This document shows, in pieces, positions 44,653 through 60,568 of a DNA stretch of 64,000 nt. The position numbers and the translations under genes are program-made. How positions within the stretch are numbered: position 1 is the stretch's first letter; each line of letters begins with the position of its first letter. Below the pieces are notes generated by a model. The model had not been told where the DNA came from, ran no database searches, and was given only the letters and a program-made list of their open reading frames with translations. Origin of the DNA: Physcia stellaris (lineage: Eukaryota > Ascomycota > Lecanoromycetes > Caliciales > Physciaceae); contig JABSSW010000011.1 of the NCBI GenBank assembly GCA_018902385.1, positions 124,001 through 188,000 on the forward strand, read 5' to 3'.

Positions 44653-47600
44653 TTAATTGAGGAAGCCTTTGCAGCCCTCTGATCCGCAGAGGCAGGGTAT
44701 CCGGTCGTCGCTGTCCCATTCTCTTTCAAATTTATAGTCATACGTGAGTTCCTCGTCTAGTAATGCGTTAGCAAAGTGTACGGTTTAGCCATCCTTGAAC
44801 AAGACTTACTCTGCTCGATGTCCCGAAGAGCGTAGATGACGATGCGTTTGCTGCCCTCCACCTTGATGATCTTAGCGGTGCAGTTGGGGGTACAGCAGTG
44901 ATTGATGAACCGAGCGATGCCTCCTCGCTTTGTAGCGTCGATGACCGTGTTTTCGTCAATCCTGAAAAGGTAGCTGCTGCCTATCCCGCTCTTCAAGTAC
45001 TGCCTCTCCCTCATGTCTGCTACCTGTTGACGGACCTTTTCTCCAACATACTCAATGATCATGTCGTTCGCAGCAATGTTCTCCATGGCGTAAAGTCCCC
45101 AATTGTGAATCGCGGAACGGGCGAACTTGACAGGCTTCTTCCTCTTCTTGAGCTGATTGAAACGGAAAACGTCGCCTTCTCCCGTAGAAGCTGCAAGGAC
45201 TCGTTGGGCAGCAATGTCTGCGACAAGGCGTCGGTTCTCAGCGCGATTGGACCTTGAAAGAGAGTTAGATGTTGTCTTTGCAGCCGCCTGCTTGATAGCT
45301 TCTGCTGCAGCTGTGCTGGGGTCTTCTTTGGCCCGAGCCTCCCTCTCTTCACGAGCTCTTTGTACCTTGATTCGGTGAGGGAGGTACTTTGATTTTTCAG
45401 ATTCCAGAATCTTTTTGATGCCTTCCGTCCGAGCACAACCAGAGGCGTTGGGTACGTAATACCCTTCGATCAGTGCTTCTGCTCGTACAATCCCTCGCTC
45501 ACCACCACGATTTAGCGACTTGATCTCTTTTTGCTTCCAAGCCCAGAGAGAAATGTTTCCAAGACGAGCAGCAGGCCGATGGGTTAGAGCTTGTCTTAGG
45601 CACTTGAGATCTTCGTCGTCTTTAATTATTTGCTGCCATCCATCCAGATCCAGGACGATATTCGGGTCGTCCTCGACAGTCCGTCGCGGCAAATCCTTTG
45701 AAACACCCCAAAGAATCTCGCCTGGCTGAGATTCTTCTGGCTGGTCCGGTTGGACAATCGGCTCAGGCTCGATAATATCAACCTTGGCTGGTGCTTTCGC
45801 TAATAGTTCCTCGAAGTCAGCCTTGGCTTGCTCCTTCTTGAGAGCTTCACGCTCCTTGAAGATCTGTGTCTTCGTCTTCTTCGGTTGTTTGGCTCTGGAT
45901 TTTTTGGTGACCTTTTTCTCCGCCACATCGGCATCACGATCAGGTGTCTCGCTCGCTTCTTTCGAAGTAGGTTCGGCACAGCTCTCATCACCAGGCAACT
46001 TGATTTCCGTAATGGGAGTTTCTGTGTCAACGGCGGTCAGAGGAAGAGGAAGCTGTTCCTCTTCCCTTTCAATGCCAAAAAGCTCGTCATCTTCCTTCTG
46101 CTTTTTCCTTGCAGCCAGCTCCTGAAGAAGCCGCTTCCTTTTCCGTGTAGCAGATGGCTTGACTGCCTCGTTCTCGAGCGACTTCAGAAGCTTTTCACTA
46201 GAAACCTCCGGGCCAGTTTCAGAAATACCAGGTGTCTCGTCTCCAATCGTACCGTCCTCATCCATCTGATCCAAGGAGATGTCTTTCGTACGATTCCGAA
46301 GCTTGCGAGGGGTTCCAATCTCGGTTTCATCATCAGAGTCCCCAGATGCCATGCTCATTCGGCTGACAGGTCTGCTTTCTTGCTCTTCAGTATCTCTGGT
46401 CAACGTGGTTCGGCGTTCGTCATCCGAGTCTTGCTCCTCTTGGTGCTGGTATAGACGATGATGCAGCGACCTGATCCGAGTTTTCTTTGGCGTTCTCTGC
46501 TTGCGGCGCTCATCTGTGAAAGCAATGTTCTCTCTCCTATTCGCCGCCCCTTTCCGTATCCTGGGAAGAACATTGACGTTCAGGCTTGACTGGGCAAGAG
46601 GCTGTCGCCCGCTCCCAGAAACCTCGTTGCGAGAATCAGGTGTACCTCCTGGCGGTGTGTCGTCCGTTTGTTCGATGTGCAGGCTGTATTGATTGCTGCC
46701 TCGCGGGTCAGAAATGTTCAATCGCCTCCGTTTCTGCGCATGTCGATCCGGATCCAGAAAACTGAATAGAGTATCAGCTGCAATACGTGACTTTACATCT
46801 TCTACAAGCTTTTCTCGGAGCTCCCTTTGCAGGAAGTCAACAACAGCTAATACAGGATCCAGATTTAGTGCCCTAGACTTCTTCTCTTCTTCGATGTCCA
46901 GCTCACGTTCCTTACGAATTTTCTCCTGCAATGCCTTCTGTTTCTTTTCTGCCTGGACCCTTTCTGGACTGGGGCTTCTCTCGTAGGCAGGGTTACCATA
47001 GCGCTGACACTCCAGCCTCATCTCATACACATTGAACATCATCTGACCTTGACACTGCTCAGTACAAAACACCGCCTCCTCTTCACCTTTTATGGAGTCC
47101 TCGAAGATGATATAGTAACCAGTCCTGTCGCATCGAATAGCTTTCCAATGATAAGATTTCATTCTGTTCTTCAGATGATGAACCGTTGTATCTAAAACAG
47201 GGACAGATGAGTGTGGCAGAAAGACGTAGGGCATGCGCCTGATCTGGTCCAGGATTGGCTTCTCCTCAACGAGCTGCGGCCTCGAGCGGGGACCGACTGG
47301 TGGTGGTGGAGGCGGCGGTGGGGGAATAGGCCGCATTGACGATCTGCCAGAAGGGCCTTTAGGCGCCGAAAGGGGAGGGCCCAGGGTATCGACAGTGTCC
47401 ATCTTGAGACGGATCTCCTCCGGAGCTTCCTTTAGCACTTGTTTAGGATGCAGCTTCTCAACCGCCCGGTCAACGATACGTCGTCCAACGGATCCATCTC
47501 TATCAAGTTCTGCAAAGACCTTACGCAGCCCAACCCGTTGCTGCCCTCCTTTGCACTCCAAATAGGCTTTTCGAGCTGCTGCGCTAGCCGATGCCGCAGG

Positions 47601-48656
47601 TCCCCCACGGACTGATTTACTGCTCTTATACTCTATGAGGCAAATGCCTAGGAAGCTACCAGTATTTGGGTCCGTCTGGTTCTTAATGGTGGCGATATCT
47701 CCAAAGCTAGAAAACAGGTTCTGGACCTGACTGAAAGGCGCAAGTGGATCAAACCCTGTGACAACTATTCTGCGTGGAGGTAGAGCAATTGTTGTTGATG
47801 CATCAAACGCATACTGCTTCAGGGTGTATGGAGAAGGACGCAACCGAGTCTTCTGCTTGTTAGCTTCTCCTCTTGAGTATTGTGCAATTCTCAAGCGAGG
47901 GTCCGCTGGAGGCGGCTCGTCGTCCTACACAAGCATCCTGTCAGCTTCTCTACGCCTTAAGTGATATTAATGACGTATACTAAGGATACATACACGTTCT
48001 CCGAAAGTTTCGTATTGCACCTTCTTGTACTTCCTATCCTTGGACGGTACAAGGTCTGGATCGTAAATTATTCTAACCCCTTTGACCTCTCCTCTTCCGG
48101 GACGAGCCTGCTTCTGGCCATGAGATAGAGCATTGGTCGTCTGAGGAGTATCAACCCCACATGACGGTTTCTGTGGGGTTCGGGAATTTGGGTGATAGAG
48201 GATATCCTTTCGCTCGGGTGAATCTTGACCATGATCTGGTGGTGAGGAATCAACGACAGTCATAGGTGTCACACTTGTTGAACTGGCTTGGCCATTCTTA
48301 GGCGCGCTGCTCCTTGAGTGGTGAGAATTGCTAAAGACAGATGACGATGTGCTCGTTGAACTGGCGGAGCCTACTCCGTTCAAAAGATCACCAGGTCCCG
48401 TGTCAGTCTCCTCACAGACTGAAGCGTTATTTAGAAGCCGTGAAGACCCATGAGACGTTGCGTTCACCGTGGGAGCTGGCTCATTCTTTCGGTCTGAAGA
48501 AGCGTTTGGTGCTAGTGATGCATGTGCCGCAGAGTCTTCGCCGGCACAAGGTGACCTTGGCCTTTTGCGACTTTGTACTGCCTTGGATCTCTTCTGCGCA
48601 ACCACTGAAGGAGCAGTAGGAAAGAAATCTGCGTAGCCCTTGGAAGAGCGCGACAT
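44653..48656 (-). CDS. SET1: Set1 histone H3 lysine-4 methyltransferase (COMPASS)
   Basis: Catalytic subunit of COMPASS, which methylates histone H3 Lys4 in active chromatin. Three exons, about 1,290 residues. Exon 1 (48656-47994) encodes a disordered Ser/Arg-rich N-terminus starting [20 protein letters not shown]. Exon 2 holds an RRM ([37 protein letters not shown]), a run of prolines, the Set1-specific RRM-like region ([20 protein letters not shown]), a long charged region, the N-SET block near [20 protein letters not shown], and the SET domain: [37 protein letters not shown]. Exon 3, after an intron at about 44747-44811, gives [11 protein letters not shown] and the post-SET Cys cluster [15 protein letters not shown]. 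All catalytic blocks are intact. Confidence 0.95.
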
Positions 48657-49275
48657 GGCTTAGGGGGCTACTACCTTGCCTGCATGGGCAGCATCATCCT
48701 GACACCAATCCTAGCAATATATGACGAGGGTACCGACGGGTCACTCATGCAAAATGTATCGAGACTGATCTGTGATCGCAACACCTTTGCCCCTATGGCA
48801 CGCGGTGTTGGAGGGGGTCGCTTCTGGAACGCGAAGGACCAGTATGCGGATGGTGAGGGTGAAATACCGGGATCGGTAGCTGTAAGCACAGCGCGAAACA
48901 GTAGAGGTGGGTAGAAGAGCGACTTTCACATGAGGAAGTCGGTTATTGTGAGCAAGAAGGTGAGAATAGAGGGTTGTGGATTGAATAGATGTGGTGAATG
49001 TACAGGAATGCCCAGCAAAGAGTTGACTCTGCGGTAATTGCACGCTAAGACTATTGGGGCCACCGGACCGGCACAGCTGGGCCATTAAGCTCTTGTTGTT
49101 TCCTCTTTCTCTGATCTCTTTCTTCGCCTTTCATTCACAGCCAGCCGATGCCATTCATCCATAATATGTCTTCCATCATGAATTATGATTTCCCCAAATC
49201 ATCCATGGTGTTGCATGCTATCCAATGACATAGTCTAATCCAGCTGATGTCACTGGACACTGAAGGCGCAGCAGG
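48657..49275. other. SET1 promoter / downstream of PGAM-like gene
   Basis: 619 bases between two minus-strand genes. Expected to hold the SET1 promoter and leader (transcribed right to left from about here) and nothing else that I can see. Confidence 0.4.
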
Positions 49276-50107
49276 CTATTCGGCCGATCGTTCACCCACA
49301 ACTTCACTAGGTCCCTGGATTTCCTCCTCAATTGAACGCTTTGGCGGCGCTGGCTTATTACTCCACTCCATCCCACCGCCTTTGTCTTTTGTCAGCTTCC
49401 ATTCAATGAGTTCGCTGCTTTCGCCAGCTCCGAAGTCGAACACTCGGTAATCCGCGTTTTCAAAATAATTGCGGCACACACCCACGCGAAGAAATCCAGA
49501 ATGCGAGACTACAGCAATGACCTTTTCTGGCCGCTTCCTCAACCACTTTCGACAATCTTCAGCTCGTTGTTCGATTGCCGCGTCTGAGAAAGCCCACCTC
49601 CCAGTTTTTGCGGGGTATTCGGGAAAACGGTGCCAAAGTCCAGCGCAGGAAACTCTTGCGATAGTAAGCTGGTGGAAGTCCCAGTGTCGCAAGGTTTGTC
49701 AGAATTCTCTAAATTCCCAGTCAGTCGAAATAGTGTCTGAAAAACGGATTGATTGGAAAGGCGTCAAGGCGAAAACAAACAGGATACCAACCCTGCCATT
49801 CTCCACGTAGCTGGACTGGAACCCCGCGATCGATCAACCAGCGTAGACTTGCTTCAGCTGTTTGCAGCGTCCGCCGCATCGGGCTCACAATGATGAGCTC
49901 GACACTCTGTGCCAAATCAAAGCCTTGCAACTGTGCTCCCAGCTCGTCGCATTGTTTGAAGCCCAGCACCGACAGAGGCGGATCTGGTATGCTGTACTCT
50001 TGTGGGATGCAAGTCAGTGTCTCCATGGCAGGCAGTTGCAGGGTCACTTATTCTCGACATTGTGTAGAGCTTGAGCATGGCGGATAAGAATCAACGTAGG
50101 CGACATA
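49276..50107 (-). CDS. Histidine phosphatase (phosphoglycerate-mutase-like) family protein
   Basis: Histidine phosphatase superfamily member with the catalytic RHA motif at the start (MSPTLILIRHAQALHN), SPMRRTLQTAEASL in the second block, PCDTG after an intron at about 49710-49782, and VVSHSGFLRVG with the second catalytic His. Fungal relatives are small phosphatases of uncertain substrate. The start at 50107 is secure, but the first intron's borders are not, because no pair of sites gives the expected sequence perfectly. In the third exon the frame changes inside a run of G then A on the + strand (49621-49627); one more base there links FGTVF to PEYPAKTGRWAF as expected. About 245 residues if so. 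Confidence 0.78.
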
Positions 50108-51779
50108 GCTGCTAGAGAGAACAATGCGTGTCAGCTGTGCTTCTCGGGCTTAGCCGTTATCCTCTTGTGGGTAAGTAGAGCATGTCTCTTTCATAAGGTG
50201 GACAGGCATCATAGTGTTTTGTAGACTGTTAAACGCTGTGCTACTCTTAGAAAAGCAGCCTTGTGAAGGTAAGACAGCATAAAGTGTTTTGTACGAGTAT
50301 CGCAAGCCAGAAGTATGCCAATGAGCACCTAAAAAGAACTTACTTGAAAATGCTATGTGCTGAGGCGGGGGAATGAGATTTGCTCCTTCCGGGTTCTAGC
50401 CTTGCTATGCTTAGTCAATGTGAACGCAATCGTTTTCTAGCCATTGATATCCATCGTGCAGTGACTAAGCTTTCATCGGGGGGCTGAACTTGGATGTGCG
50501 CCGTGGGATACTCCGTGTCGACGTGGGCGAGTGACTGGAGAGCCGAGCCGCAGAGGGCAAGCTTCCAATTAAATAATAATACAGTGATAGGTACACCCCT
50601 CCAACTCCGAAGTAGAATCGCCACTGGTGGACAACATTCCAAGAGTGTGGCGCCGTCGTGTATGCAGGAACAAGACCTGTGCTCAAGCGCCAATAATTAC
50701 TTGGGCCATGCTGCCACCATGACATGCATAGCGTGGCAACAAGTTGGTGGTGAATTACCCATCACCCTGCAAAATTCCACAATCGACTACAGCATGTGAT
50801 CCTCCCAGCAATTTACGAGACACCGTGACGCGTTCAATCCTGCGCTCTGCCTGCTGGAGTCTTTCGACTCTAACATTGCCGATTTGTATCACTGCTTCCT
50901 TCTGCTTCTCCATCTCGGATGTTGGCAAACCTGAGACCTCTGCAAGCAAATTTCCACCGTTATTGAACGATATGAAACCAGCATGAACACAAGATGTGAG
51001 GTAGCTTTTGAGCCTTTTCGGCAAGAGCATGAAGCACTCTTCGGGCAATGGAACACAACATAACGTCGTCTTCCAGTGAATATTGAAACTGATTGCAGAG
51101 GGTTGAAGCAGTAGGAGCATGCGGGATCCGTGAGATGGGGGTTCTTGCATATTGGTCATCCTAGTCTAAGGTGCTCTGGACTAATTTTGTATCAAGAATC
51201 CGTATAAACAGCATTGAATAGTAGATCTAAATGTTGATGTTGTCAGGACTACTCGGTGAGTCCGTACAGGAGTAAGAGGCGGGGCCTCGGTTTTTGCCCC
51301 TGATGCATGCTTGGCACTTGGCAGGGGCAGCCTTGTGCTAGTGCACGCTAGTGTGCTTAAGCGTCTTGTGTATTTTGGGACATTTGTGAAAAACGGTCTC
51401 TCAGATGAAGGTGTTACGGCAGGCAACTACGTAGGAGACATCGTGGCACCAGCACCCGGAGAGCGCGGCGTGGTTCCTAACTCCTTGCTATCCTTAGACG
51501 TCAGATACGAGACCTGGTAAAGCAGCCCAGTTCGTAAGGGTTTCAGTGCGGAAAAAGGGGCAGCTTCCTTGGCCGTTCACGGACAAGGGTCCTTTCTTCA
51601 TACTTAACCACCCTAACTGGATTCACCGTCTACAAATCCCACTTCTCTTTCAATTACCTCCACAGCGCTGACTTGCCATTATCAGAACTTTGCATTACCT
51701 TCCAGTGCTAGTCTACATCATCTCGATAATTCCTCTCCTCACGCTCGTTACGAACAGTAGTGGATAAGGCCGAGCAACC
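50108..51779. other. Long intergenic stretch with one orphan open frame
   Basis: 1.67 kb between the PGAM-like gene and GFA1. Apart from the minus-strand frame at 50755-51159 I see no gene, RNA or repeat. The right part presumably carries the GFA1 promoter. Confidence 0.45.
50755..51159 (-). CDS. Hypothetical protein, orphan open frame
   Basis: 134-codon frame beginning with an ATG at 51159 (MTNMQEPPSHGSRM). It includes a helical charged segment (ERLQQAERRIERVTVSRKLL) and a small Cys-containing middle part. I do not recognise it. It could be a real short gene, an exon of a larger one or chance. It has no visible introns, and its neighbours offer no hint. Confidence 0.25.
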   Translation of the reverse strand: MTNMQEPPSHGSRMLLLLQPSAISFNIHWKTTLCCVPLPEECFMLLPKRLKSYLTSCVHAGFISFNNGGNLLAEVSGLPTSEMEKQKEAVIQIGNVRVERLQQAERRIERVTVSRKLLGGSHAVVDCGILQGDG

Positions 51780-54234
<2,455 letters not shown>

Positions 54235-54747
54235 ATGCCATGTCAATGTTCAAAGGACTATTCTTCTTGTTTGGAAGAAATGGAGAGGTGGTCAAGGTCA
54301 GTAATGATCGGTCTGCTGTGAGAATATGAGGAAACCACGGGGATCGAAAACTGTACGAAGGAGAGATACACCCAATGATATTGGGTAGATTACCCTAGAC
54401 CGGTAGCATAGCAAAATGATTTGAATGCGCAGCCATGAAAGTTTTCGACCAGCGGTGTTTCTTCCATCCTTGCTTTGCATACCATCGTCCGTTATCTAGC
54501 TCTGTAACAAGACGAATGACAAACCGTAGAAGGCCCTAGAGATATGTTAACGTCCTCTGGAGTGCACCGTGCCTAGACATCGGACGGCAACGATTTGTGA
54601 TTTTACGGCTTTACCAAATCCAAACTTGAATACCCTTCGAGTTCCTTGAGTTCCTTATTGATAGACGAAATGATCTTTCGGCGAAATTGGGTAGGCAAAC
54701 ATGTACCAGTTACAAAACGCATCGGATTGCCTGCTTCGTCATCAATT
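54235..54747. other. Convergent intergenic region GFA1/FAH
   Basis: 513 bases between two converging genes, presumably both 3' UTRs. Nothing else recognised. Confidence 0.5.
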
Positions 54748-55896
54748 CTAAAACTTCGACATACTCCCCTCACTCTTGACATGCTCCACCGTATTCGTAC
54801 AACTCCCCACGCCTTCTAAGCTCACCTTCACCACATCACCGTCCTGGAGCCACAGCGGAGGATCCCTCCCAGCACCTACACCTTGCGGCCTAAAAAGTCT
54901 CGTCAGCTCCATCACCTCACTACGCAAAGCGCCGAGAACTTCAAAGATGCCACTCACGTTCCCGTAAAGATCAAATCCCCGGGCAACAGCGTAGTGCCCT
55001 GACTCAAGAAACTGATCGTCTCCCTCACGCCAAAGTACATATCCCCCGTCCCGCTATCCTGCACCGTCTCCCCATTCAGCTCCGTTCCGATCCGCAACTT
55101 CTGCGGATCGGGAATCAAGTCGGTGGTCACGATGCCCGGCCCAAAGGGCGCCCAGCCGTCGAAGCCCTTGCCGAGCGCCCACTGTCCGCCACCGCGCTTG
55201 AGCTGCCATTCGCGGTGCGAGATGTCGTTGCCGACGGCGTAGCCGAGGACGTAATCCAGGGCGTCGGCGGCGGAGACGTTGTGTGCCTGGCGGCCGATGA
55301 CGACGACGAGCTCGCACTCATAGTCTAGACCTGGGGCTTCAAGGGCGGGTGCAGGGACGGGAATGGGGTCTGAGGGGCCGGTGAGGGAGGTGAGGGGTTT
55401 GTAGAAGAGGACGGGGTATTTTGGCAGTGGCATCTTGGCCTGCGGCAGATTGTCTCAGTTTGGGATGATGTATCAGATGTAGAGAGGGCTAACCTCTTTG
55501 GCGTGTTGTTCGTAATTCAGTCCGAGGCATCGAACGGTCTTGACGTCGTCTCTTGCCAACGGTGCGAGGAGTAGCCGTACATCCTACTCAGTGTTTAGAG
55601 GCTTGCTCTGGAACTTGCACGATATGAAGACCCATACTGCAACATGGTCTGTGACATCGTGCTTTCCGAAGATGTCACCTCTAATGACCCGTGCTTGTTT
55701 GGTCCTGGCGATGTCAGAGACGCCAGACGGTAAGATAGCATCGCCATAGTAGGTTTTGCCGTCCCGGGCTAGGAAGCGGACGAGGCGCTAAAGTACGAGG
55801 TCAGATGATTCATAATTGTATACCGGACTATGGGTTTTCCCAATTGAAAAGGTTGATTCACTCGCTCGAGAGAATTCTTACCGAAAAGGCAGGCAT
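54748..55896 (-). CDS. Fumarylacetoacetate hydrolase family protein
   Basis: FAH-superfamily enzyme (FAHD1-like; acylpyruvase or oxaloacetate decarboxylase are the usual activities). Five exons: the first encodes only MPAFS (55896-55882), then RLVRFLARDGKTYYGDAILP, DVRLLLAPLARDDVKTVRCL, and the main exon MPLPKYPVLFYKPLTSLTGP. Metal-site blocks are present: YECELVVVIGRQA (Glu pair) and GYAVGNDISHREWQ; also QWALGKGFDGWAPFGPGIVT and LLPGDLIFTGT. The last exon, after an intron at about 54892-54959, starts PQGVGAGRDPPLWLQDGD, completing the TGTP.GVG motif. Ends at 54748. About 285 residues, typical. Substrate cannot be told from sequence. Confidence 0.9.
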
Positions 55897-56276
55897 GGTA
55901 ATCTACCAACAATTGATGAAAGAGAGGAGAAGCCAAGCTTGATATAGGTCTGGTAGTGATGGAAGGAAATTGTCGCGAGGGTAGCAAGACAACAAGAGCA
56001 AAGATGAATAGATCGTCTGAAGCTCAGTCAGAAGCATCATCATTCGGACAGTCGGGCCGGAGCTATGTATGCCGGCATTTATCTCGGATAAGATCCCGAG
56101 ATTCATGAACAAATCTGTATGGAGGGTAATAAAGAAGACAAGGTGAAGAGATCTTGCACCAACTCCATAGAAAGGGTTCATAGAACATGCATACGTCCCA
56201 AGTATACTGTGGAGTCTTGATACACAAGTCTTTGGCCCAAACACATTCTCACAAAAGCAATGGATCGATCACATTA
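55897..56276. other. Intergenic region FAH promoter / HCNGP 3' end
   Basis: 380 bases between two minus-strand genes. It holds the FAH-family promoter side. No feature recognised. Confidence 0.4.
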
Positions 56277-57306
56277 TTATCTGGATCTCGAACGCTTCCG
56301 TCGTTTCGGAGATCTTGAGTCTACCCCAGGCCGGCCGTGGTCGAATCTCGATTTCCGTTCAATGTCCTTCTTCAAGCTCCCGGGATTGGCTTGTATTGGC
56401 TTCATCCGCTCACGATCTAAACCGGCCATGACCCTCTCGGCAGCGCTAGCTTTCGAGCTCTTGTTGCCCACAGTTGTCGCAAGCGTTCCGCTTCTTGTTG
56501 AATCCCGTGGATTAGCTGCAGCGACAAAGTCGATGCTCTCTCGCTGTAACCTTGATCTCTCCTCTTCGCCTTTTTTGTCACCTCTTGCTGACTCTTTGCT
56601 AGCTCTTCCTTGTAAGCCCAAGGTGGGAAGCCTTTCGGGTTCCAGATTTCCTCCGGTAATGTGGTATTGTATTGATCGTCTTCTTCTAGTCCGGCGGATG
56701 CCATAAGCTTGTAGAGTAAGCTAGGATTCTTCAGTGCGGAAGACTGTGCCAGCTTCTGGTTGAAATGAACGCCCTGCTTCTTGAGTTCAAGAAAATGTTC
56801 AAATTTCTTGTCCATACCAGGAGGGGGCGAACCAGGAGGCGAAGGAGGAATATCAAGGTTCGGCGTGGTAGGCAGGGTAAGATTGCGTATAGCGGCACGA
56901 ATGGCAGAATATGGGGACTGCGGTACCGAAGTGGTGTCGCCGTCAAGATCTTGGTCTTCGGGTGGGCCTACTGGCCCTAAAGCGGTGCCGTTCAGATCAT
57001 TTGCATCGGATCGTGTATCATCCTGACCAAGGGTGTCGCGGCCCCCGTTGGTATTTTCAATATCTATATCAGGTGAGCAACAGGCTTGGTTTACAGCATT
57101 CCGACCTTACTATGAAATTTGGGTGCATCGTTTCCTGTTGAACTGGCATCATTCTTGAAGTCCTAGGATCTAGCCGTTTAGTCACGAAGATCTTCGAAAT
57201 AACCTACTGACTGTGCATACAAGTGACGTACTTCAGAGGCCACGGCTTCATCCTGCGTGCCTTCTTCGTCCTCATTGCTACTCGCGTAGGTGACCAAAGC
57301 GGACAT
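56277..57306 (-). CDS. HCNGP/SAP30BP-family protein
   Basis: Homologue of human SAP30BP (HCNGP), a nuclear factor linked to transcriptional regulation and splicing. The first exon starts at 57306 with MSALVTYASSNEDEEGTQDE, the family-typical acidic start. The conserved domain follows after introns: KKFEHFLELKKQGVHFNQKL, LKNPSLLYKLMASAGLEEDD, YNTTLPEEIWNPKGFPPWAY. The C-terminal part (RESIDFVAAA, KSRFDHGRPGVDS, SPKRRKRSRSR) lies in a different frame; the change is at a T run on the + strand (56571-56576), and one more base there joins the two as EVTKKGEEERSRLQRESIDF. I treat it as a sequencing deletion. About 245-260 residues. Confidence 0.82.
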
Positions 57307-57528
57307 GTTGCCGATTGCATGTTACGGAGCGCAACTTGAAGAGAGTTTTGATCTCAAACATGTGATACCGCTAGCAAAGTAAGGTTAGCGCGACGCGCAT
57401 CACCCCTGCCTGAGAGCTTCATCCAAAACTACATGACCATTAGGCTGGTACTTATTTATGAATAAAAGCGATATCATTGCCTCAAGCCGCCGTACCTACC
57501 CTCAATCCTTTTCGGTCTTCCTCTCATA

Positions 57529-58567
57529 ATGGTTAGTTACCTTGTGCGTTCCGTTGAAATTACTGAATAAGCCTGACTTAATCAGACATCCATCGGTACA
57601 GGATACGATCTCTCCAACTCCATCTTCTCCCCAGACGGTCGAAACTTCCAAGTAAGCCAATACCAAGCAAACTACCTTACAATATTTAATGTACCATTAG
57701 GTCGAATACGCAATCAAAGCAGTGGAGAATGGTGGCACTTCGATAGGAATACGGTGTAAGGATGGTGTTATCCTAGCCGTCGAGAAGATCATAACGAGCA
57801 AGCTGTTAAAGAAAGGAGCGAACAAGAGGATATCGACCGTCGATCGCAATTTCGGCGTTGCGTTTTCTGGTCTTATTCCTGATGGACGTCACTTTGTTTC
57901 ACGAGCTCGCGAAGAAGCCTCATCATGGCGATCTCTTTACAAATCACCCATACCCACGGCATCCCTTGCCGAGCGACTGGGCAGCTATGTTCAGATGTAC
58001 ACACTATATCAGTATGTGCGACCTTTTGGTATCACAGCCATAGTAGGGGATGGGACTCGGAGGGTGAGCTCGAAGTCGACGCCCAGGTCGGCAGCGGACC
58101 AAAAAGTGGAGGTGGAGGGAAAGTTCCAGGCACGAAGTCTGGGGGCCCGGGGCTGTATATGATCGAGCCAAGCGGGTTGTACTGGGTATGTTTCTGGACA
58201 TGCCTTGAGTGTACATCAGGCTAATTATACGTTTGACCAGGGGTACTATGGTGCAGCTACAGGCAAGGGCAGGCAAGCAGCGAAGTCAGAGCTCGAGAAG
58301 CTAGATCTGGCTGCTGGCACTTTATCACTAGAGCAGGGAGTGAAGGAAGCAGCCCGGATCATCTACGTTGCGCATGAGGACAGCAAAGACAAGGAGTTCG
58401 AGCTCGAGATGACTTGGATCAGTAACCGAGACGGTCCTACGAAAGGGAGACACGAGCAAGTACCAAAGGATATCCTCGAGGAAGCAGAGAAAGCGGCGAA
58501 AAAGGCATTGGAGGGCGAAGACGATGACGAAGCACCGGCTGGCGAAGCGGAAACCATGGAAGAATAA
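57529..58567 (+). CDS. PRE10: 20S proteasome subunit alpha-7
   Basis: Alpha-ring subunit of the 20S core (yeast Pre10, human PSMA3). The first coding exon is just the ATG (57529-57531), followed immediately by a donor; exon 2 encodes TSIGTGYDLSNSIFSPDGRN and exon 3 VEYAIKAVENGGTSIGIRCK, the alpha-subunit N-terminal signature. RISTVDRNFGVAFSGLIPDG and YTLYQYVRPFGITAIVG follow. At a G run (58046-58049) the frame shifts; one more G links AIVG to GWDSEGELEVDAQVGSGPK and on to GGPGLYMIEPSGLYW. A last intron (about 58185-58240) leads to GYYGAATGKGRQAAKSELEK and an acidic Ala/Glu-rich tail, stop 58567. About 285 residues. Divergent from the HCNGP gene with 222 bases between starts. Confidence 0.92.
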
Positions 58568-58767
58568 TTATCGAGCCTTGACCATCTGTACCATATGTAT
58601 TCGGCATGCAGCGATGGAAGTTCGGCTCACTTTCATAGAACTTTTCTGGCGTCTAGCACATCAACTGTCCCCTTCTATTGCAGACAAATACAATGACCCA
58701 TTTGCATGGAGAAACGGCCCCATCGAGGTGCCACTACTTCTGACCTTGACAAGACCGACGCCTCTCC

Positions 58768-59594
<827 letters not shown>

Positions 59595-59667
59595 TCAGAT
59601 GTGGTAGAGAAAACAATTCTTATGCTGTCAACACGCTTAAATTGCTACAAACCTTCGCTGCCTATGC

Positions 59668-60568
59668 TCATGCTACCTGTGTCCCGTAGCCTCTAATCGT
59701 TTCCGCAAACGCCCAGCTCTGGTTCTCCAATTGCTCGTCTTCCTTCAACTCGACGCCTCCAGCCTTGGTCACCACCGCAATGGAGTACCGGTCTAAACTC
59801 CTTGCATCTCTGTAGAACAACACCTTCATACATTCCTTCACTGCCTCAATCGCCTTTTCCCTCGTAATTGACGGGACATCCTCCTCACTTGCTACAACCT
59901 GCCTCAGTAACGGTTGCGCCAAATGCGCCCCAAAGCCTGTCGCCAATGTTGGACTCGAGAAAGTCGTGCCCAGAAGATCCACTGATGCTAAGAATGGTTT
60001 CTCATCTCCGTCTAGGCCAGCAACAAGGATTTGATTCCACAGAGGGTTTATATCGGAGCGGCGCTTGTACATGACTTTGGAGAGGTAGGTGTGTAGGTTA
60101 GCGGCAGAGAGGGTGTGGCCATCGGAGCTATGTGATTCTGTGATTGAAAGCGAGTTAAGAAGGCGATCGATGTATTGCATGTCTGAGACATCGCCACCGA
60201 TGCCGATGACGGATGTACCATTGAAGGAGCGCAGGCGTTTGACGTCGGTGAACCGGGCGAGAGAACCATACGATGCTTGAAAATAATCGTAAGCATATAA
60301 TATTAATAGAGTATAACCACTTGCTCCTGGCATACCTAAGTTGTCTGCTGCTATCACAACCCCTTCTTTGAACTTTACCGCAAGGACTGACGTTCCTGTT
60401 ACGATTGGGGATTGTGTGTGCGTAATGGGGCCACTTGATTGCAAATAAGAATGATCATAAGCTCCGTAAATGTCGTCTCGAGGCTAGGATATAAGTATCG
60501 TCAGTGTAAGCCTCGCAGAGGAGGTCGTCATAACTAACACGACCCCAGGCCTGGGGTAGGTGGTTCAT
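59668..60568 (-). CDS. PRE4: 20S proteasome subunit beta-7
   Basis: Non-catalytic beta subunit of the 20S core (yeast Pre4, human PSMB4). Start at 60568 (MNHLPQAWG), one intron at about 60485-60540, then PRDDIYGAYDHSYLQSSGPI and TQSPIVTGTSVLAVKFKEGV. An in-frame intron (about 60275-60334) lies between VIAADNL and ASYGSLARFTDVKRL. Further blocks: GTSVIGIGGDVSDMQYIDRL, VMYKRRSDINPLWNQILVAG and FLASVDLLGTTFSSPTLATG. Ends LENQSWAFAETIRGYGTQVA, stop 59668. About 260 residues. Same strand as RIB4, 148 bases apart; divergent from SDH6 with 289 bases between starts. Confidence 0.93.
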
